Assembly: GCF_000737765.1 (NCBI RefSeq)
Contig: NZ_JPRI01000003.1
Span: forward strand, 372,001-436,000
Direction of reading: 5' to 3'
Length of the DNA stretch: 64,000 nucleotides
Source of the DNA: Chryseobacterium vrystaatense
Lineage (GTDB): Bacteria > Bacteroidota > Bacteroidia > Flavobacteriales > Weeksellaceae
Numbering within the stretch: position 1 is the first letter of the stretch; every line of letters starts with the position of its first letter. Under the pieces are notes generated by a model that worked only from the letters and a program-made list of their open reading frames with translations, had not been told where the DNA came from and searched no databases. Made by a program: the position numbers and the translations under genes. Below, piece by piece: positions 43,001-53,100 of the stretch.

Positions 43001-43144
43001 TTAAGGCTGATTTCCACCGCCGCATCCATCGTATGGCATGCATTGCCACTTTCCGCCGATTAAGCAGATCTGACCACCAGGGCAGTAGATCCCCCCTTTA
43101 ATTGATTTCAATTCCTGTCTTTCGATTTTTTTTAAATTTTTCAT
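43001..43144 (-). CDS. Double-glycine-leader peptide B (bacteriocin-like, glycine/cysteine-rich)
   Basis: 47 aa; start ATG at 43144. The leader MKNLKKIERQELKSIKGG is nearly parallel to that of peptide A (L-K-x-I-x-GG). The core IYCPGGQICLIGGKWQCMPY ends in DGCGGGNQP and has four cysteines. It lies 29 nt upstream of peptide A on the same strand and probably shares its transcript and terminator. Leader similarity with divergent cores suggests one export machine serving two products. Confidence 0.8.
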   Translation of the reverse strand: MKNLKKIERQELKSIKGGIYCPGGQICLIGGKWQCMPYDGCGGGNQP

Positions 43145-43387
43145 ATGATTTAGGTTTAGTTCTTTCGAAATTAATCAATTTTCATTAAATGAGTGATATT
43201 ATTCTTAAAATGTTTATCATTAATGAATTTGTTTATGATACTTTACTTTAAGCATTCTCAATCAGGTAAAAACATAATCTGCAGGAATATACCCGGGGAA
43301 TACTTGTTTAAAAGCAATCTTCAAACAGTTGATTTTCACATAGCTAAAATCTTGTCGTATGGCAAGCAGGCATTCGGGATGATTTTT

Positions 43388-43395
43388 TAATTTTG
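43388..43395 (+). promoter_or_regulatory. -7 element of the hydrolase operon
   Basis: TAATTTTG is an exact TAnnTTTG match, 37 nt before the ATG at 43433; no well-placed TTG is seen. Confidence 0.4.
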
Positions 43396-43432
43396 GTTAA
43401 AAGTTTTAATAAACCCAAATCCAGATAACATT

Positions 43433-44311
43433 ATGAAAAATTTATTTGAATCCAATAGATTTCTTAGGTCATTCCTGATGATGGTCATCATTATATTGAC
43501 CCCGTCATGGGTATACGGACAAAAACTAAAACCCTCTCAGAGTGGATATGCGCCTGTAAATGGCATCAAGATGTACTATGAAGTATATGGCGAGGGTAAA
43601 CCTGTCGTTTTGCTGCATGGTGCTTTTATGACTATTGATATGAACTGGGGACCATTGATTCCCGAACTCTCAAAAACCAGAAAAGTAATTGCTGTTGAAA
43701 TGCAGGGGCATGGGCATACCGCATTTTCAGACAGAAAATTAACGCATACCACTTTGGCAAGTGATGTGGAAGGAGTACTGGATTATCTGAAGATTGACAA
43801 TGCCGATGTAGTAGGGTATAGCTTTGGAGGTGCTGTGGCATACCAGTTTGCTGTTCAGAGTCCCAAACGGTTAAAGAATCTCGTAATCATTTCTGCGACC
43901 TATAAAAGTAATGGATGGCTGCCGGAAGTGAAAAATGCTTTTAAAGCAATGAAACCTGACCTCTTCACAGACAGCCCCATGCATACGGCTTACAATGCGG
44001 TAGCACCTGATAAGACCAAATGGACTCCATTTTTGGAGCAGATGATAGCTTCGGCTGCAGTACCTTTCGACTTAGGAGATTCCAATATATCCAAAATATC
44101 TGCACCCGTATTAATCATAGCCGGAGACAACGACGGACTTGATAAAATGGAGCTGATCAGGACCTATCAACTGTTGGGAGGTGGTGTTTCGGCAGATCTT
44201 CTGGGCAGTATGCCAAAATCTCAACTGGCCATTCTTCCCGGACAGGGACATGTAACTCTCATGATGCAGACAGCTGCGATTTCAGCGTATCTGAACAATT
44301 TTCTAAAATAG
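43433..44311 (+). CDS. Exported alpha/beta hydrolase
   Basis: 292 aa with signal peptide (about 1-30, ending SWVYGQ). Hydrolase landmarks: VVLLHGAFM, VEMQGHGHTAFSDR, nucleophile Ser in GYSFGGAVAYQ, acid in AGDNDGLDK and histidine in PGQGHVTLM. Resembles non-heme haloperoxidase/esterase-type proteins. Substrate unknown. Precedes a RibD-like reductase and a VOC protein on the same strand with 67- and 45-nt gaps, suggesting a small operon of detoxification-type enzymes. Confidence 0.87.
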   Translation: MKNLFESNRFLRSFLMMVIIILTPSWVYGQKLKPSQSGYAPVNGIKMYYEVYGEGKPVVLLHGAFMTIDMNWGPLIPELSKTRKVIAVEMQGHGHTAFSDRKLTHTTLASDVEGVLDYLKIDNADVVGYSFGGAVAYQFAVQSPKRLKNLVIISATYKSNGWLPEVKNAFKAMKPDLFTDSPMHTAYNAVAPDKTKWTPFLEQMIASAAVPFDLGDSNISKISAPVLIIAGDNDGLDKMELIRTYQLLGGGVSADLLGSMPKSQLAILPGQGHVTLMMQTAAISAYLNNFLK

Positions 44312-44378
44312 CCCAATCCTGTTTATTCCAAGAACCGCAGATAATCTATTTTTACTTTAATTACAAATACTGAATATA

Positions 44379-44972
44379 ATGAGAAAAATAAAGGTTATAA
44401 CAATGATGACACTGGATGGTGTTATGCAGGCACCCGGAGGACCCGGAGAGGACGATTCGGGAGGATTCAAATATGGAGGCTGGACGGTTTCTTATGGGGA
44501 TGAACTTTTTGGACAGCTCATGGAGGAAGAAATGAAATCCTCAGATTACCTTCTGGGAAGGAAAACATTTGAAATTTTTGAATCATACTGGCCTCAGCAT
44601 GCTGATTTTTGGCCTGCCGTTAATGAGGGAACAAAATATGTGTTATCCGAAACTGTAAAAACATCAGATTGGGAACATACCGTTTTTCTTAAAAGTCTTG
44701 CGGATATTGAAACACTTAAAAATTCGGAAGGCCCTGACCTCCAGGTTTGGGGAAGCAGTAAGCTGGCTCAGCTGCTTCTTAACAATGATCTGGTAGACGA
44801 ACTGCGTCTCAAAATATATCCGCTGATCCTTGGTGAAGGAAAAAAACTGTTTGAGAACAATGCAGTTTCAGCAGCATTTTCACTGACAGAGAGCCATGTG
44901 ACTTCAAAAGGAGTCATTATAGCGAACTATAGGCGTAACGGTGAAATCATAACAGGAGAGGTAGAGGTCTAG
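44379..44972 (+). CDS. Dihydrofolate reductase/RibD C-terminal-family reductase
   Basis: 197 aa, soluble. The RibD_C fold is visible: MTLDGVMQAPGGPGEDDSGGFKYGGW, SDYLLGRKTFEIFESYWPQ, LQVWGSSKLAQLLLNNDLVDELRLKIYPLILGEGKKLF. These stand-alone proteins use NADPH and are often unassigned; it is unlikely to be the riboflavin enzyme, since no deaminase domain or rib genes are near. Confidence 0.88.
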   Translation: MRKIKVITMMTLDGVMQAPGGPGEDDSGGFKYGGWTVSYGDELFGQLMEEEMKSSDYLLGRKTFEIFESYWPQHADFWPAVNEGTKYVLSETVKTSDWEHTVFLKSLADIETLKNSEGPDLQVWGSSKLAQLLLNNDLVDELRLKIYPLILGEGKKLFENNAVSAAFSLTESHVTSKGVIIANYRRNGEIITGEVEV

Positions 44973-45017
44973 AAATTATTTTAAACAGATCAAGATTAAC
45001 AACTTAAAAAATAAAAT

Positions 45018-45392
45018 ATGGCTGCAAAATTTGAAGCAGGAATTAATATTGCGATAAAAATTCCAAAAAGTAAATATGAAAAAACGGTTGTTTTTTACCG
45101 GGATATTTTAAAGCTTGGTGTCGAAGAAAAGTCCATTACCCATCCTACGGTTTCCAGAACACACGAAGTGAAATTCGGGAACAATATTATATGGCTGGAT
45201 TGTGTGGACAGCTACACTCATTCCGAAACCTGGTTACAGCTTACCGTTCCCAATGTAGAAGAAGCCACGGAATATCTTCAGTTAAACGGAGTCGAGACCT
45301 GTGACGAAATCGAGGAACTCCCTGAACATATGCATTGGATTACTGATCCGGCAGGGACGGTTTTCAATTTGCAGAAAACACCATACAGATAG
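45018..45392 (+). CDS. VOC (glyoxalase/bleomycin-resistance type) protein
   Basis: 124 aa. A two-repeat VOC fold: NIAIKIPKSKYEKTVVFYRDILKLGVEE and WLQLTVPNVEEATEYLQLNGVETC, ending ITDPAGTVFNLQKT. Metal-ligand histidines and glutamates are not all obvious. Function not assignable; follows the RibD-like gene by 45 nt. Confidence 0.85.
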   Translation: MAAKFEAGINIAIKIPKSKYEKTVVFYRDILKLGVEEKSITHPTVSRTHEVKFGNNIIWLDCVDSYTHSETWLQLTVPNVEEATEYLQLNGVETCDEIEELPEHMHWITDPAGTVFNLQKTPYR

Positions 45393-45495
45393 TAAATTAT
45401 CAATAGGGTATTTGTTTTTTCTGTAGTATTGCAAGCCAGATGATACTTTGTGTAGCGCCTGAATAGATTTTAATGACAAACATACCTGAATATTC

Positions 45496-46203
45496 ATGAT
45501 TATAATCGAAAGAAACGAAGCCAATTTTAAACGTTATGGTTCAACAATAGATGAGTATGATGTACTATATCTTTTAAACAAGAAGGTAGAGCCCATTTAC
45601 AGTGTGGTTTACGGAGATGAGTATTGTGCATCTGTTACCCTGAATGACGGAACGTTTATACCCTGTGTCGTATTCAGACATATCGGGAAAGCTGTGCGGC
45701 TGAACTATGAAGCACTGCACCAAATACATTATGGAATTAAAGATAAAAAGCCTTATGACCAGGAATTTGTTCAGAAAGGAATCATTGAACGTGAGTTGAC
45801 TGCAGAGAATATATTGAAGTTTGACTCTGAAGTAGTCAAAATAGAAAAGTGTATATACGCAATGCCTGGAAAAATTGTCAAGGGAATGAGTAATGAACCT
45901 ACGCATTATTTTCTGGTAAGATTTAAAGATGGAAGCTATGAAAATTTCCGCCGTGGTGAAGGACTGTTTTATGAAGTGCCGGTCAATAAAAATTTAGACA
46001 ATATTGTGGAAATATTTAATTCAGCATTAATGCTTCAAAACAATGAAATTATTAAATTAAAAAATTTGTCGGATTGGAAAAATAATGAAGAGAATTTAAA
46101 AAAGATACATATTGCCAAGCCTTATTTTGTATGTTATATTGGTCATTCTGATTACAACGATTTTCCTGAACATATAGCGCGTATCATCAGCAGCAGGAAA
46201 TAA
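45496..46203 (+). CDS. Hypothetical protein
   Basis: 235 aa, soluble, no signal peptide. Beta-rich first half (YSVVYGDEYCASVTLNDGTFIPCVVFRHIGKAVRLNYEAL) and a later FLVRFKDGSYENFRRGEGLFYEVP stretch that looks like a second copy of the same small barrel idea. No family recognised. Single gene. Confidence 0.65.
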   Translation: MIIIERNEANFKRYGSTIDEYDVLYLLNKKVEPIYSVVYGDEYCASVTLNDGTFIPCVVFRHIGKAVRLNYEALHQIHYGIKDKKPYDQEFVQKGIIERELTAENILKFDSEVVKIEKCIYAMPGKIVKGMSNEPTHYFLVRFKDGSYENFRRGEGLFYEVPVNKNLDNIVEIFNSALMLQNNEIIKLKNLSDWKNNEENLKKIHIAKPYFVCYIGHSDYNDFPEHIARIISSRK

Positions 46204-46273
46204 AATATTGCTTTCTATCTTCTTTTTTACCTAATCTGCAAATCACAGCGAATAAGATACGACCGATTATAGC

Positions 46274-46281
46274 TAAATTTG
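46274..46281 (+). promoter_or_regulatory. -7 element upstream of the comB-like pseudogene
   Basis: TAAATTTG, exact match to TAnnTTTG, 73 nt before the ATG at 46355. Confidence 0.35.
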
Positions 46282-46354
46282 TGTTTTATTATTTCTTTGT
46301 GTAGAGCAAACTGAGTTTTGCTCAATGCTAAAGTTTACCTTTTTACTAAAATTA

Positions 46355-47083
46355 ATGATATACAATCAGCAGGAGTTTGAGATCAGAATGGAGTGGGGCC
46401 TGAAAGGTGCAGAGATGCTTGCACCGGTTTCAGATGTGATGATTATAGTGGATGTTCTTTCCTTTTCTACCTGTGTTGACATTGCGACACAAAGGGAGCG
46501 GTGATCTATCCTTACCGTTGGAAGGATGAATCAGCAATAGACTGTAGGTGCAGAGTTGGCTGATTTTAAAAGAAAATTTACAGACGGCTTTTCTCTTTCT
46601 CCTACCTCTCTGTGTACAATTCAGTCCGGGACAAAATTAGTATTGTCTTCTCCCAATGGCGCAACACTTAGTTTGTCGACAGGAAACATACCTACTTTAT
46701 GCGGAAGTTTGAGAAATGCAAAAGCAGTAGCAGCCTGTGCAAAAACTTTTGGGAAGAGAATTTCGATCATTGCTGCCGGAGAGCAGTGGCCGGATAAGTC
46801 ATTGAGGGTTTCCTTTGAGGATGCCGTAGGTGCAGGTGCTGTTATTTCTTATGTAGAGGGAAAATTATCTCCCGAAAGCAAAGCCAGTTTAGCTGTTTTT
46901 GAAAGTTCCAAAGAATCCTTATTGTCGGATATTAAAAAATGCAGTTCGGGCAAGGAGCTGATTGATAGAGGATTTGAAAAAGATATCATATTGGCCTGTG
47001 ACTTTAATGCAAGTGAGAATGTTCCTGTGCTGGAAGGTGGTTGTTTTTATAAAAGGTTCTTAGATAAAACCGCCATCAGTTGA
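46355..47083 (+). pseudogene. 2-phosphosulfolactate phosphatase (comB)-like pseudogene
   Basis: Reads as a ComB-type protein of about 240 residues: EIRMEWGLKGAEMLAPVSDVMIIVDVLSFSTCVDIAT in frame 1, then a shift after about codon 45 (a single missing base in the A-run near 46490; TGA at 46502), then GAVIYPYRWKDESAID in another frame, then a second shift near 46540 returning to the first frame for VGAELADFKRKF...VPVLEGGCFY. The TGA and a TAG at 46538 break the gene. All core motifs of the family (NGATLS, RNAKAVAACA, IAAGEQWPD, EDAVGAGAVI) survive. Recent loss of function, or two sequencing errors, would explain it. Confidence 0.85.
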
Positions 47084-47189
47084 AATCCTATAGCCCAGTA
47101 AACTCAAAAGATAATAGCAATTGGGTGTAAGCTCCCGTGCCTACACCTGAATGATATGAAATCTGCTCTTGAATTTAAAATATCGAAAG

Positions 47190-48194
47190 CTAAACCGGTA
47201 TTGAATTGTCTGCAGCAAGCCTTTTGATGGTAGCCCATTGTTTTAGGGTAGTACGTGCTTCCGCAGCAGGGTAGCCAAGATAAGTCTTTCCTGCAGGTAC
47301 ATCACCCACAACACCGGATCCTGCACCAATAGTAGCGCCATTACCGATAGTAGTGTGGTCTTTAATAGAGGCACTTCCGCCAATGATAACACCATTACCC
47401 AGTGTAACACTGCCTGCAAGACCGCTATTACCAGCCATAATACAAAATTTACCCAATACGCTGTTATGGCCTATTTGCACAAGGTTATCAATCTTACAGC
47501 CATCACCAATAATCGTAGAACTGAATTTACCACGGTCTACACAGGCTCCAGCACCAATTTCTACCCAGTCGCCAATAACTACATTACCGATTTGCGGAAT
47601 TTTTGCCAGTCCTCTTTCAGGGCAAGGCCTAAATCCAAAACCATCAGCGCCGATCGTTGCGTTGGGGTGCAATATGGTATGTTTACCAATGTGGCAGTTT
47701 TCTCTGATCACAACACCGCTCCATACCGTACTGTTTTTACCTATGGTACTGGCGTCTAAAACGGTAGCATTAGGGTAAATGGTAACATTGTCGCCCAGTT
47801 CTGCTTTAGGACCTATGTAACAGCCTGCACCAATGCGGACACCTGCACCAATAATAGCGGTAGGGTGTACCCATGCAGTAGGGTGAATGTCTGTATCAAA
47901 TTGGGGGTGATGGGGTGCAAACAATTCCAGTATCTGAGACATGGCAAGGTCTGCATTATTAACTTTTATAAATGCTCTGTTTTCACCGGGTTGAATAGAG
48001 ATATCATGATTAACAACAGCCACTGAAGCTTTGCTGTCTGCCCAAAATTTCTCGTATTTTTTATTGCCTATAAAAGTAATTTGGTGATTGCCGGCAAGTT
48101 CTATTTGTTCCGGTGAGGAAACAGAATGAGATGTGCTGCCTACTATATAACCCTTTAATAAAGTGTTGATTTCTATTACTGAAAATAATTTCAT
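47190..48194 (-). CDS. lpxD: LpxD-like UDP-3-O-(3-hydroxyacyl)glucosamine N-acyltransferase
   Basis: 334 aa. Adds the N-linked hydroxyacyl chain in lipid A synthesis. An N-terminal uridine-binding-type domain (1-100: LKGYIVGSTSHSVSSPEQIELAGNHQITFIGNKKYEKF) is followed by a long left-handed beta helix of hexapeptide repeats (IIGAGVRIGAGCYIGPKAEL onward). The catalytic His is in NLVQIGHNSVLG, and NATIGADGFGFRP is the family signature. The repeats end in GDVPAGKTYLGYPA. It may be a second, specialised copy: it stands alone, with no lpxA/fabZ/lpxC nearby, and it lies next to the peptide cluster on the same strand. Confidence 0.87.
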   Translation of the reverse strand: MKLFSVIEINTLLKGYIVGSTSHSVSSPEQIELAGNHQITFIGNKKYEKFWADSKASVAVVNHDISIQPGENRAFIKVNNADLAMSQILELFAPHHPQFDTDIHPTAWVHPTAIIGAGVRIGAGCYIGPKAELGDNVTIYPNATVLDASTIGKNSTVWSGVVIRENCHIGKHTILHPNATIGADGFGFRPCPERGLAKIPQIGNVVIGDWVEIGAGACVDRGKFSSTIIGDGCKIDNLVQIGHNSVLGKFCIMAGNSGLAGSVTLGNGVIIGGSASIKDHTTIGNGATIGAGSGVVGDVPAGKTYLGYPAAEARTTLKQWATIKRLAADNSIPV

Positions 48195-48554
48195 AAGTAC
48201 TTATTTTTTTATGATCCGTTCAGTAACCAAGTGTTTATGTAGGGGAATTACCGTAAACTAACCAGGAAAGTGATGAGATTTAATTGTTGGTCTGTAAGAG
48301 CAGTACTCTAACAGAACGCAAAAAAAAGAAAAATATTTTAATAACTAGGTATTTTAATTATTAAATTTTCAAACTACCTGGTTCTTGGTATGTTTTTTTT
48401 TTGATGTTACTTGTTTTTTAACAAAATATTAGCAATTTTTTTACTTTATAAATGGGATTGTTAACAACACAGGTTAAAAAGATGGTCTCCCTATTTTCAA
48501 ACAAATTAAAATTATTAAAGCCGGTTATTAAACATTTTGATCAAAAGTAACTTA
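48195..48554. other. Intergenic stretch between the LpxD-like gene and the peptide cluster
   Basis: About 360 nt, AT-rich. A hairpin with arms AACTAGGTA (48343-48351) and TACCTGGTT (48375-48383), one wobble, and a palindromic AT loop is the only structure seen. No gene supported. Confidence 0.45.
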
Positions 48555-49268
48555 TCAATGTGTAGGGTAGTAAGATTTCAAAATCTTTTTTGCTTTTTCC
48601 CCAAATTCAGTGATAGAAAAGAGCTGCGTGGTTCTGTCCCTGTTTTTGGTGAGAGAGCAAAGGGCAATTTTATATCCTTCTATGCATTCCAACATTTCAA
48701 AATAAGCCTGAACAGGTTTTTCATTTTTTTCTATACCGATAATTCCATTATCCATTGATATTTTTAACGTATTTAAACCTTCCGATAAGCCTTTTCCTGT
48801 AGCTTTCACATAGCTTTCTTTTAGGGTCCACAATTCAAAAAAATGGGCATTCCTTTCGCTTTCATGAAGCCGCATGAGCTTTTGGTTTTCTTCATCCGTA
48901 AATGCCAATGAAGAGAAATCGGTTTTTACATCCGTTATTTTTTCAATATCAATTCCTACTAAATCTTTTGACACCACGCCAATCACCCAATCGCCGGAAT
49001 GCGAAATGTTAAAGTGAAAATCTGGGTTTAGTGGAAGATAGGGTTTGCCGAATTCCTGATAGTCGTAGCTTATTTCATTATTGCTAAAACCATGATGTTT
49101 ACACAGAATGAAACGTATCATTAAATCGCCATATAATGACCGTGTTGCATCGATTGGTTTCCGGAACCGCTGAATCCTTTCCTGTTTTTCAGCAGAAACA
49201 TACTGAATCATTTCCTGAAATAAGGTTTTCTCTAAAATCTGATCAATATGTATGCAGTATATATTCAT
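48555..49268 (-). CDS. Sfp-type 4'-phosphopantetheinyl transferase
   Basis: 237 aa. Converts apo carrier domains to holo form by transferring phosphopantetheine from CoA, and so is required by the NRPS genes of this cluster. Signature motifs: FNISHSGDWVIGVVSKDLVGIDIEKI (magnesium and CoA site) and FFELWTLKESYVKATGKGL. The length is typical of the Sfp class. Begins 1 nt after the HAD gene, so the two are co-transcribed at the end of the cluster. Confidence 0.95.
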   Translation of the reverse strand: MNIYCIHIDQILEKTLFQEMIQYVSAEKQERIQRFRKPIDATRSLYGDLMIRFILCKHHGFSNNEISYDYQEFGKPYLPLNPDFHFNISHSGDWVIGVVSKDLVGIDIEKITDVKTDFSSLAFTDEENQKLMRLHESERNAHFFELWTLKESYVKATGKGLSEGLNTLKISMDNGIIGIEKNEKPVQAYFEMLECIEGYKIALCSLTKNRDRTTQLFSITEFGEKAKKILKSYYPTH

Positions 49269-49269
49269 T

Positions 49270-49947
49270 TTAAGACCAAATTAAAGAATTCCAGTTGTTT
49301 TTTTTAGCAAATGCCATCAACCTTTTGTCAGGATTAATGGCCACAGGGTATTTCACCGAACAAAGCATTTCGATATCATCAGCCGAATCTCCGAAAGAAG
49401 CACAATGCTCCAGATTGAGTTGATTTTTATGGGCATGTTCACGGATCAGTATAGCCTTCTGTTTTCCGGAAACAACATTGCCTGCAACCTCCCCTGTATA
49501 GATGCCGTCTTTTATTTCCAGACGTGATGAAATCAGTTCCGCACCTAATTCCTCAGCTAAAGGCTGTAAAAAAAAATCTAAAGATCCCGAAACTAAAATA
49601 GTCTGAACCCCTTGCTTGTTTAATGAAGTGATCATTTCAATCGCATTTGGAAAGAGTTTTCGTTTGTATTTTTCCTGATAGCATTCGGTTCGTAATATGC
49701 TCATTTTCTCAACAGAAATGCCCTTGTACTGTCGGTAGATAGAAGCCGTTGACAGTTCACGGCTGATTTTATCAAGAATCGTCCAGTACATAAAGCGGAC
49801 AGGAAGAACTGTCTTCCAAAGAATGTACTTAAGTGGGGACAGTATCCGTTTTTTAATATACAGTAACGGCTCAACAATGTTACTTTTGGTTAATGTTCCG
49901 TCTACATCAAAATAGGCAGCATGTAAGTTTTTTGGTAAATTCATCAT
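49270..49947 (-). CDS. HAD-IB-family phosphatase
   Basis: 225 aa. Motif I AYFDVDGTLTKSN with both Asp, motif II ILVSGSLDFFLQPLAEELGAE, a lysine (VVSGKQKAILIREHA) and motif IV CASFGDSADDIEMLCSVKYPVAINPDKRL, close to SerB-like phosphatases and to hydrolases attached to PlsC fusions. The substrate is unknown; it may work on a phosphorylated intermediate of the peptide product. 192 nt downstream of the TE-containing NRPS, 1 nt upstream of the PPTase gene. Confidence 0.88.
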   Translation of the reverse strand: MMNLPKNLHAAYFDVDGTLTKSNIVEPLLYIKKRILSPLKYILWKTVLPVRFMYWTILDKISRELSTASIYRQYKGISVEKMSILRTECYQEKYKRKLFPNAIEMITSLNKQGVQTILVSGSLDFFLQPLAEELGAELISSRLEIKDGIYTGEVAGNVVSGKQKAILIREHAHKNQLNLEHCASFGDSADDIEMLCSVKYPVAINPDKRLMAFAKKNNWNSLIWS

Positions 49948-50044
49948 ATTTTACATTGTTTTAATGGTACTTTTAGATATTAGTGTTCATCTGAAATGAT
50001 TTAAGTAACTCTATCAAATCAAATCAAATCAAAAACTATATAAA

Positions 50045-50078
50045 GCCCCATTCATTACTATTACAATAATGATGGGGC
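50045..50078 (-). terminator. Hairpin between NRPS and HAD genes (attenuator or terminator)
   Basis: GCCCCATTCATTA and TAATGATGGGGC pair over 12 bp with one bulged T, in the 192-nt gap after the TE-containing NRPS. On the minus strand a short T-tract (TTTATATA) follows, so partial termination is likely, lowering expression of the last two genes. Confidence 0.6.
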
Positions 50079-50139
50079 AGGACATACTCTGTAAGTTGCC
50101 ACTCAGAATTTTGTCTTAATTTTTTATAAGGTTAGAGAA

Positions 50140-53100
50140 TTATTGATCTGAAATTTTGCCTAAATGGACTGCCAGATCAGGAGCATATTCTTCTCCTACA
50201 CAGCCCAAATGATCTCCCTCAATAACTGTGATGTGCAGCTTTCCAATACTTATCTCGGACCATAATTCAACGATGTCATCATTGATTCCGGTAGCTGTTG
50301 TCGTACGTTGATCCTTTGCTTTGAAATAACGGATATCTCCAAAATAAGGCGGTGAAACAAATCTGGACGCTTTAAAGTTTTGTGCAAAAGTGCTGTACGT
50401 ACGCTCAAGCATTTCTTTTGGCATTTCACGGCCTGATAAGTTTTTCATAGCATTGAGATAAGCATCAAATCTATCTGATTGGCTGACTGCTTTCATGTGG
50501 TTGAAAACAGAACTCGCCTGAATCAATTCTTTGCTTCCCTGCATCGTAAAAATCGATTCTTCTGGAAGTTCATTCCTGTTTTCCTGTAGCGTACGGGTTA
50601 CCCATTCCATGAATATATTTCCATTCATTTCACCAAATCCGGCATCAGCAGGAGTAATTCCAAGATTCGGCAGGAAGCGGAACTCAATAAATAAATCATC
50701 ATATACCTTAAATGGAACACGGATCGCATCGATAATGCACAGATCGATCACCTCAATTCCTTTTTCGCTCAATCTTCTGGCCATTTCTACAGCAATCATA
50801 CTTCCAATGGAATAACCGATGAGTTGTATTTTTTTTGCACCATTTTCAATAATAGAAGTACAGTAATCATCGGCAATACGTTCGACCAGTTCATCACTTT
50901 CTATCGAGCAATAGGCGTCAAAATCTCCGACGGAAATTCCGTACACGGCCCCTGATTGCTGGTTGACCATTTCACGGATTAAATGCTTATATCTTTCCAA
51001 TGTACCACCCCCTGCATGCAGAATGATGCGGTGTATTCCTGATGGGTCACCGCCAAAATGAGTAAGTGTTCCGATACGGGTTGCTTTTTTGGATTCTTCA
51101 TTTTTTTTCTGAGTACCTGCGTTGTGCTCATGGTCCCTAAAAAAGTCAGCTAAATCAGCAATAGTAGGGGAGGTCAGAATTTGTCTCAGAATAAGGTCAA
51201 AAGTGAGATTGCTGCTTCCCTTACCTGTAAAAATATCACGTAATTTTCCCGCCATTTGGGCTGATATCAGTGAGTCTGCCCCAAAGTCGTTGAGGTTCTG
51301 GTGCTTTCCAATGTTGTCTGTACCAAGCGAACTACACCATAAATCATGGATGGTTTTCTCAAGCTCATCCTTAAAATCCTGATTTCCGGCAGCGTTTTTC
51401 TCGGTTTCAAAGACACAAAGGTCCTCCAGTTTTTTCACATCCACTTTACCGTTCACTGTTACAGGGATCTTATCAACCAACTGGATATGAGAAGGTACCA
51501 TATAGGAAGGTACTTTTTTACCTAAAAATTGCAGCAATTCAGAAGTAAAATAACCCTCAGATTGATCTGTTGCGGGAACAATAAAGCCAAATAAGGTTTT
51601 GATTTTACTGTTTTCTGTATTGGTTTTTGCAATGACCACGGCGTTGGATACTTCAGGATGGTCTGTTAAGGCTGATTCAATTTCACCTAATTCAATACGG
51701 TGCCCTCTTATTTTTACCTGCTTATCTCTTCTTCCTAAAAATTCAATTTCACCTCCTGGAGTATATCTGCCTAAGTCTCCTGTTTTATACATTCTTTCAG
51801 CATCTGCAGGATGCGGGAAAAAGCGTTCGTTGGTAAGATCTGGATCATTGAAGTATTCCAGTGCCAGTCCGGAACCTGTGATGAAAAGGTCTCCTGATTT
51901 CCATTCCGGACAATCTCTCATCTGCTCGTCCAGAATACGGAAACCCTGATTGGAAAGCGGTCTTCCATAGGGTATGCTGTTCCAGTCAGGTTGTAAGCCT
52001 TTGTAAATGTGAAAATTAGACCATATAGATGCTTCGGTAGCTCCACCAAGACTGATGAGCTGTACGGAAGGAACCATCTGTTTTAATGTGTCAGGAAGAT
52101 TTAACGGAATCCAGTCTCCCGACAATAGAGCCAATCTGAAATGGCTGAGAGATGTGCTGACCTCTTGCTTTTCTGTTTCCAGAAAATTGACAAACATCTG
52201 CATTAGAGCAGGAGCGGTGTTCCATACCGTTATCTTTTGGTTTTGCATGAGCTCCAACCAATGCGATGGATCACGCTGACGATCCGGTTGAGGGTAGATG
52301 ATGGTGCCGCCAAGTCCCAGTATTCCGAAAATATCGTATACAGATAAATCAAAACCAAGTTGTGATAACGCAAGGACACTGTGTTTTTCATCAATGTTGA
52401 AACGTCTGTTGATATCTTCAATCGTATTCATAGCTCCTAAATGAGAGATGACCACTCCTTTAGGTTCACCTGTAGATCCTGAAGTGTAAATCACATAAGC
52501 CGGAGCACTGGGGTTCTGTTTTGTCTTTGATGAAATATCTTCAAGATCAGTTTCTGTATGATTCTGCAAAGTATCTACAGCGATAATATGCACATCATCT
52601 TCAGCTCCATATCCCTGTTGACTGATTTCATCGGACGTAAGCACATAACGGATTCCGGCATTTTTGATAATCTTTGTCCGTCTTTCAGCAGGTTGGTTCA
52701 GGTCTATGGGTACATAAACGCCACCTAATGCAAGTGCCGCTAACACAGAAGTAACCTGATGATGTGATTTTGGAAGGGTGATGGCTACTTTATCCTGTTC
52801 ACGGCAGCCCAGTTGTTTCAATTGCAGAGCGATGGCAGCTGCTTTTTGTTCAATGTCTTTATAAGTGAATGAACCGTATTGGTCAACAACAGCTGTTTTT
52901 TCGGGTAAAGTTTTGAAATGAATCATAACAGGTTCATGAAGTAACGCTTCTGGTAATGTTGCGAATTCATGGTTCAGCTGATTTCTTTCCAGCTGTTGTC
53001 GGTCGGATAATGAGACCAATTCTTTTTTACTCCAGAATTCGGGGGTCTCTGCAAGCTGATTGAGAAGCATTTCAAACGTTGAAAACATATCGTCAATCAT

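Noticed and set aside
43193..43390. 65-aa open frame between the peptide genes and a hydrolase gene
   Set aside because: No start context, odd composition, and it runs over the promoter region of the next gene; no feature of a real protein.
47353..47778. Long plus-strand frames opposite the LpxD-like gene
   Set aside because: They are produced by the regular hexapeptide repeats of the minus-strand gene; no start signals or family pattern.
50014..50033. TCAAA repeated four times upstream of the HAD gene
   Set aside because: Short pentanucleotide run; too small to call a functional repeat and outside any coding region, so no phase variation is implied.
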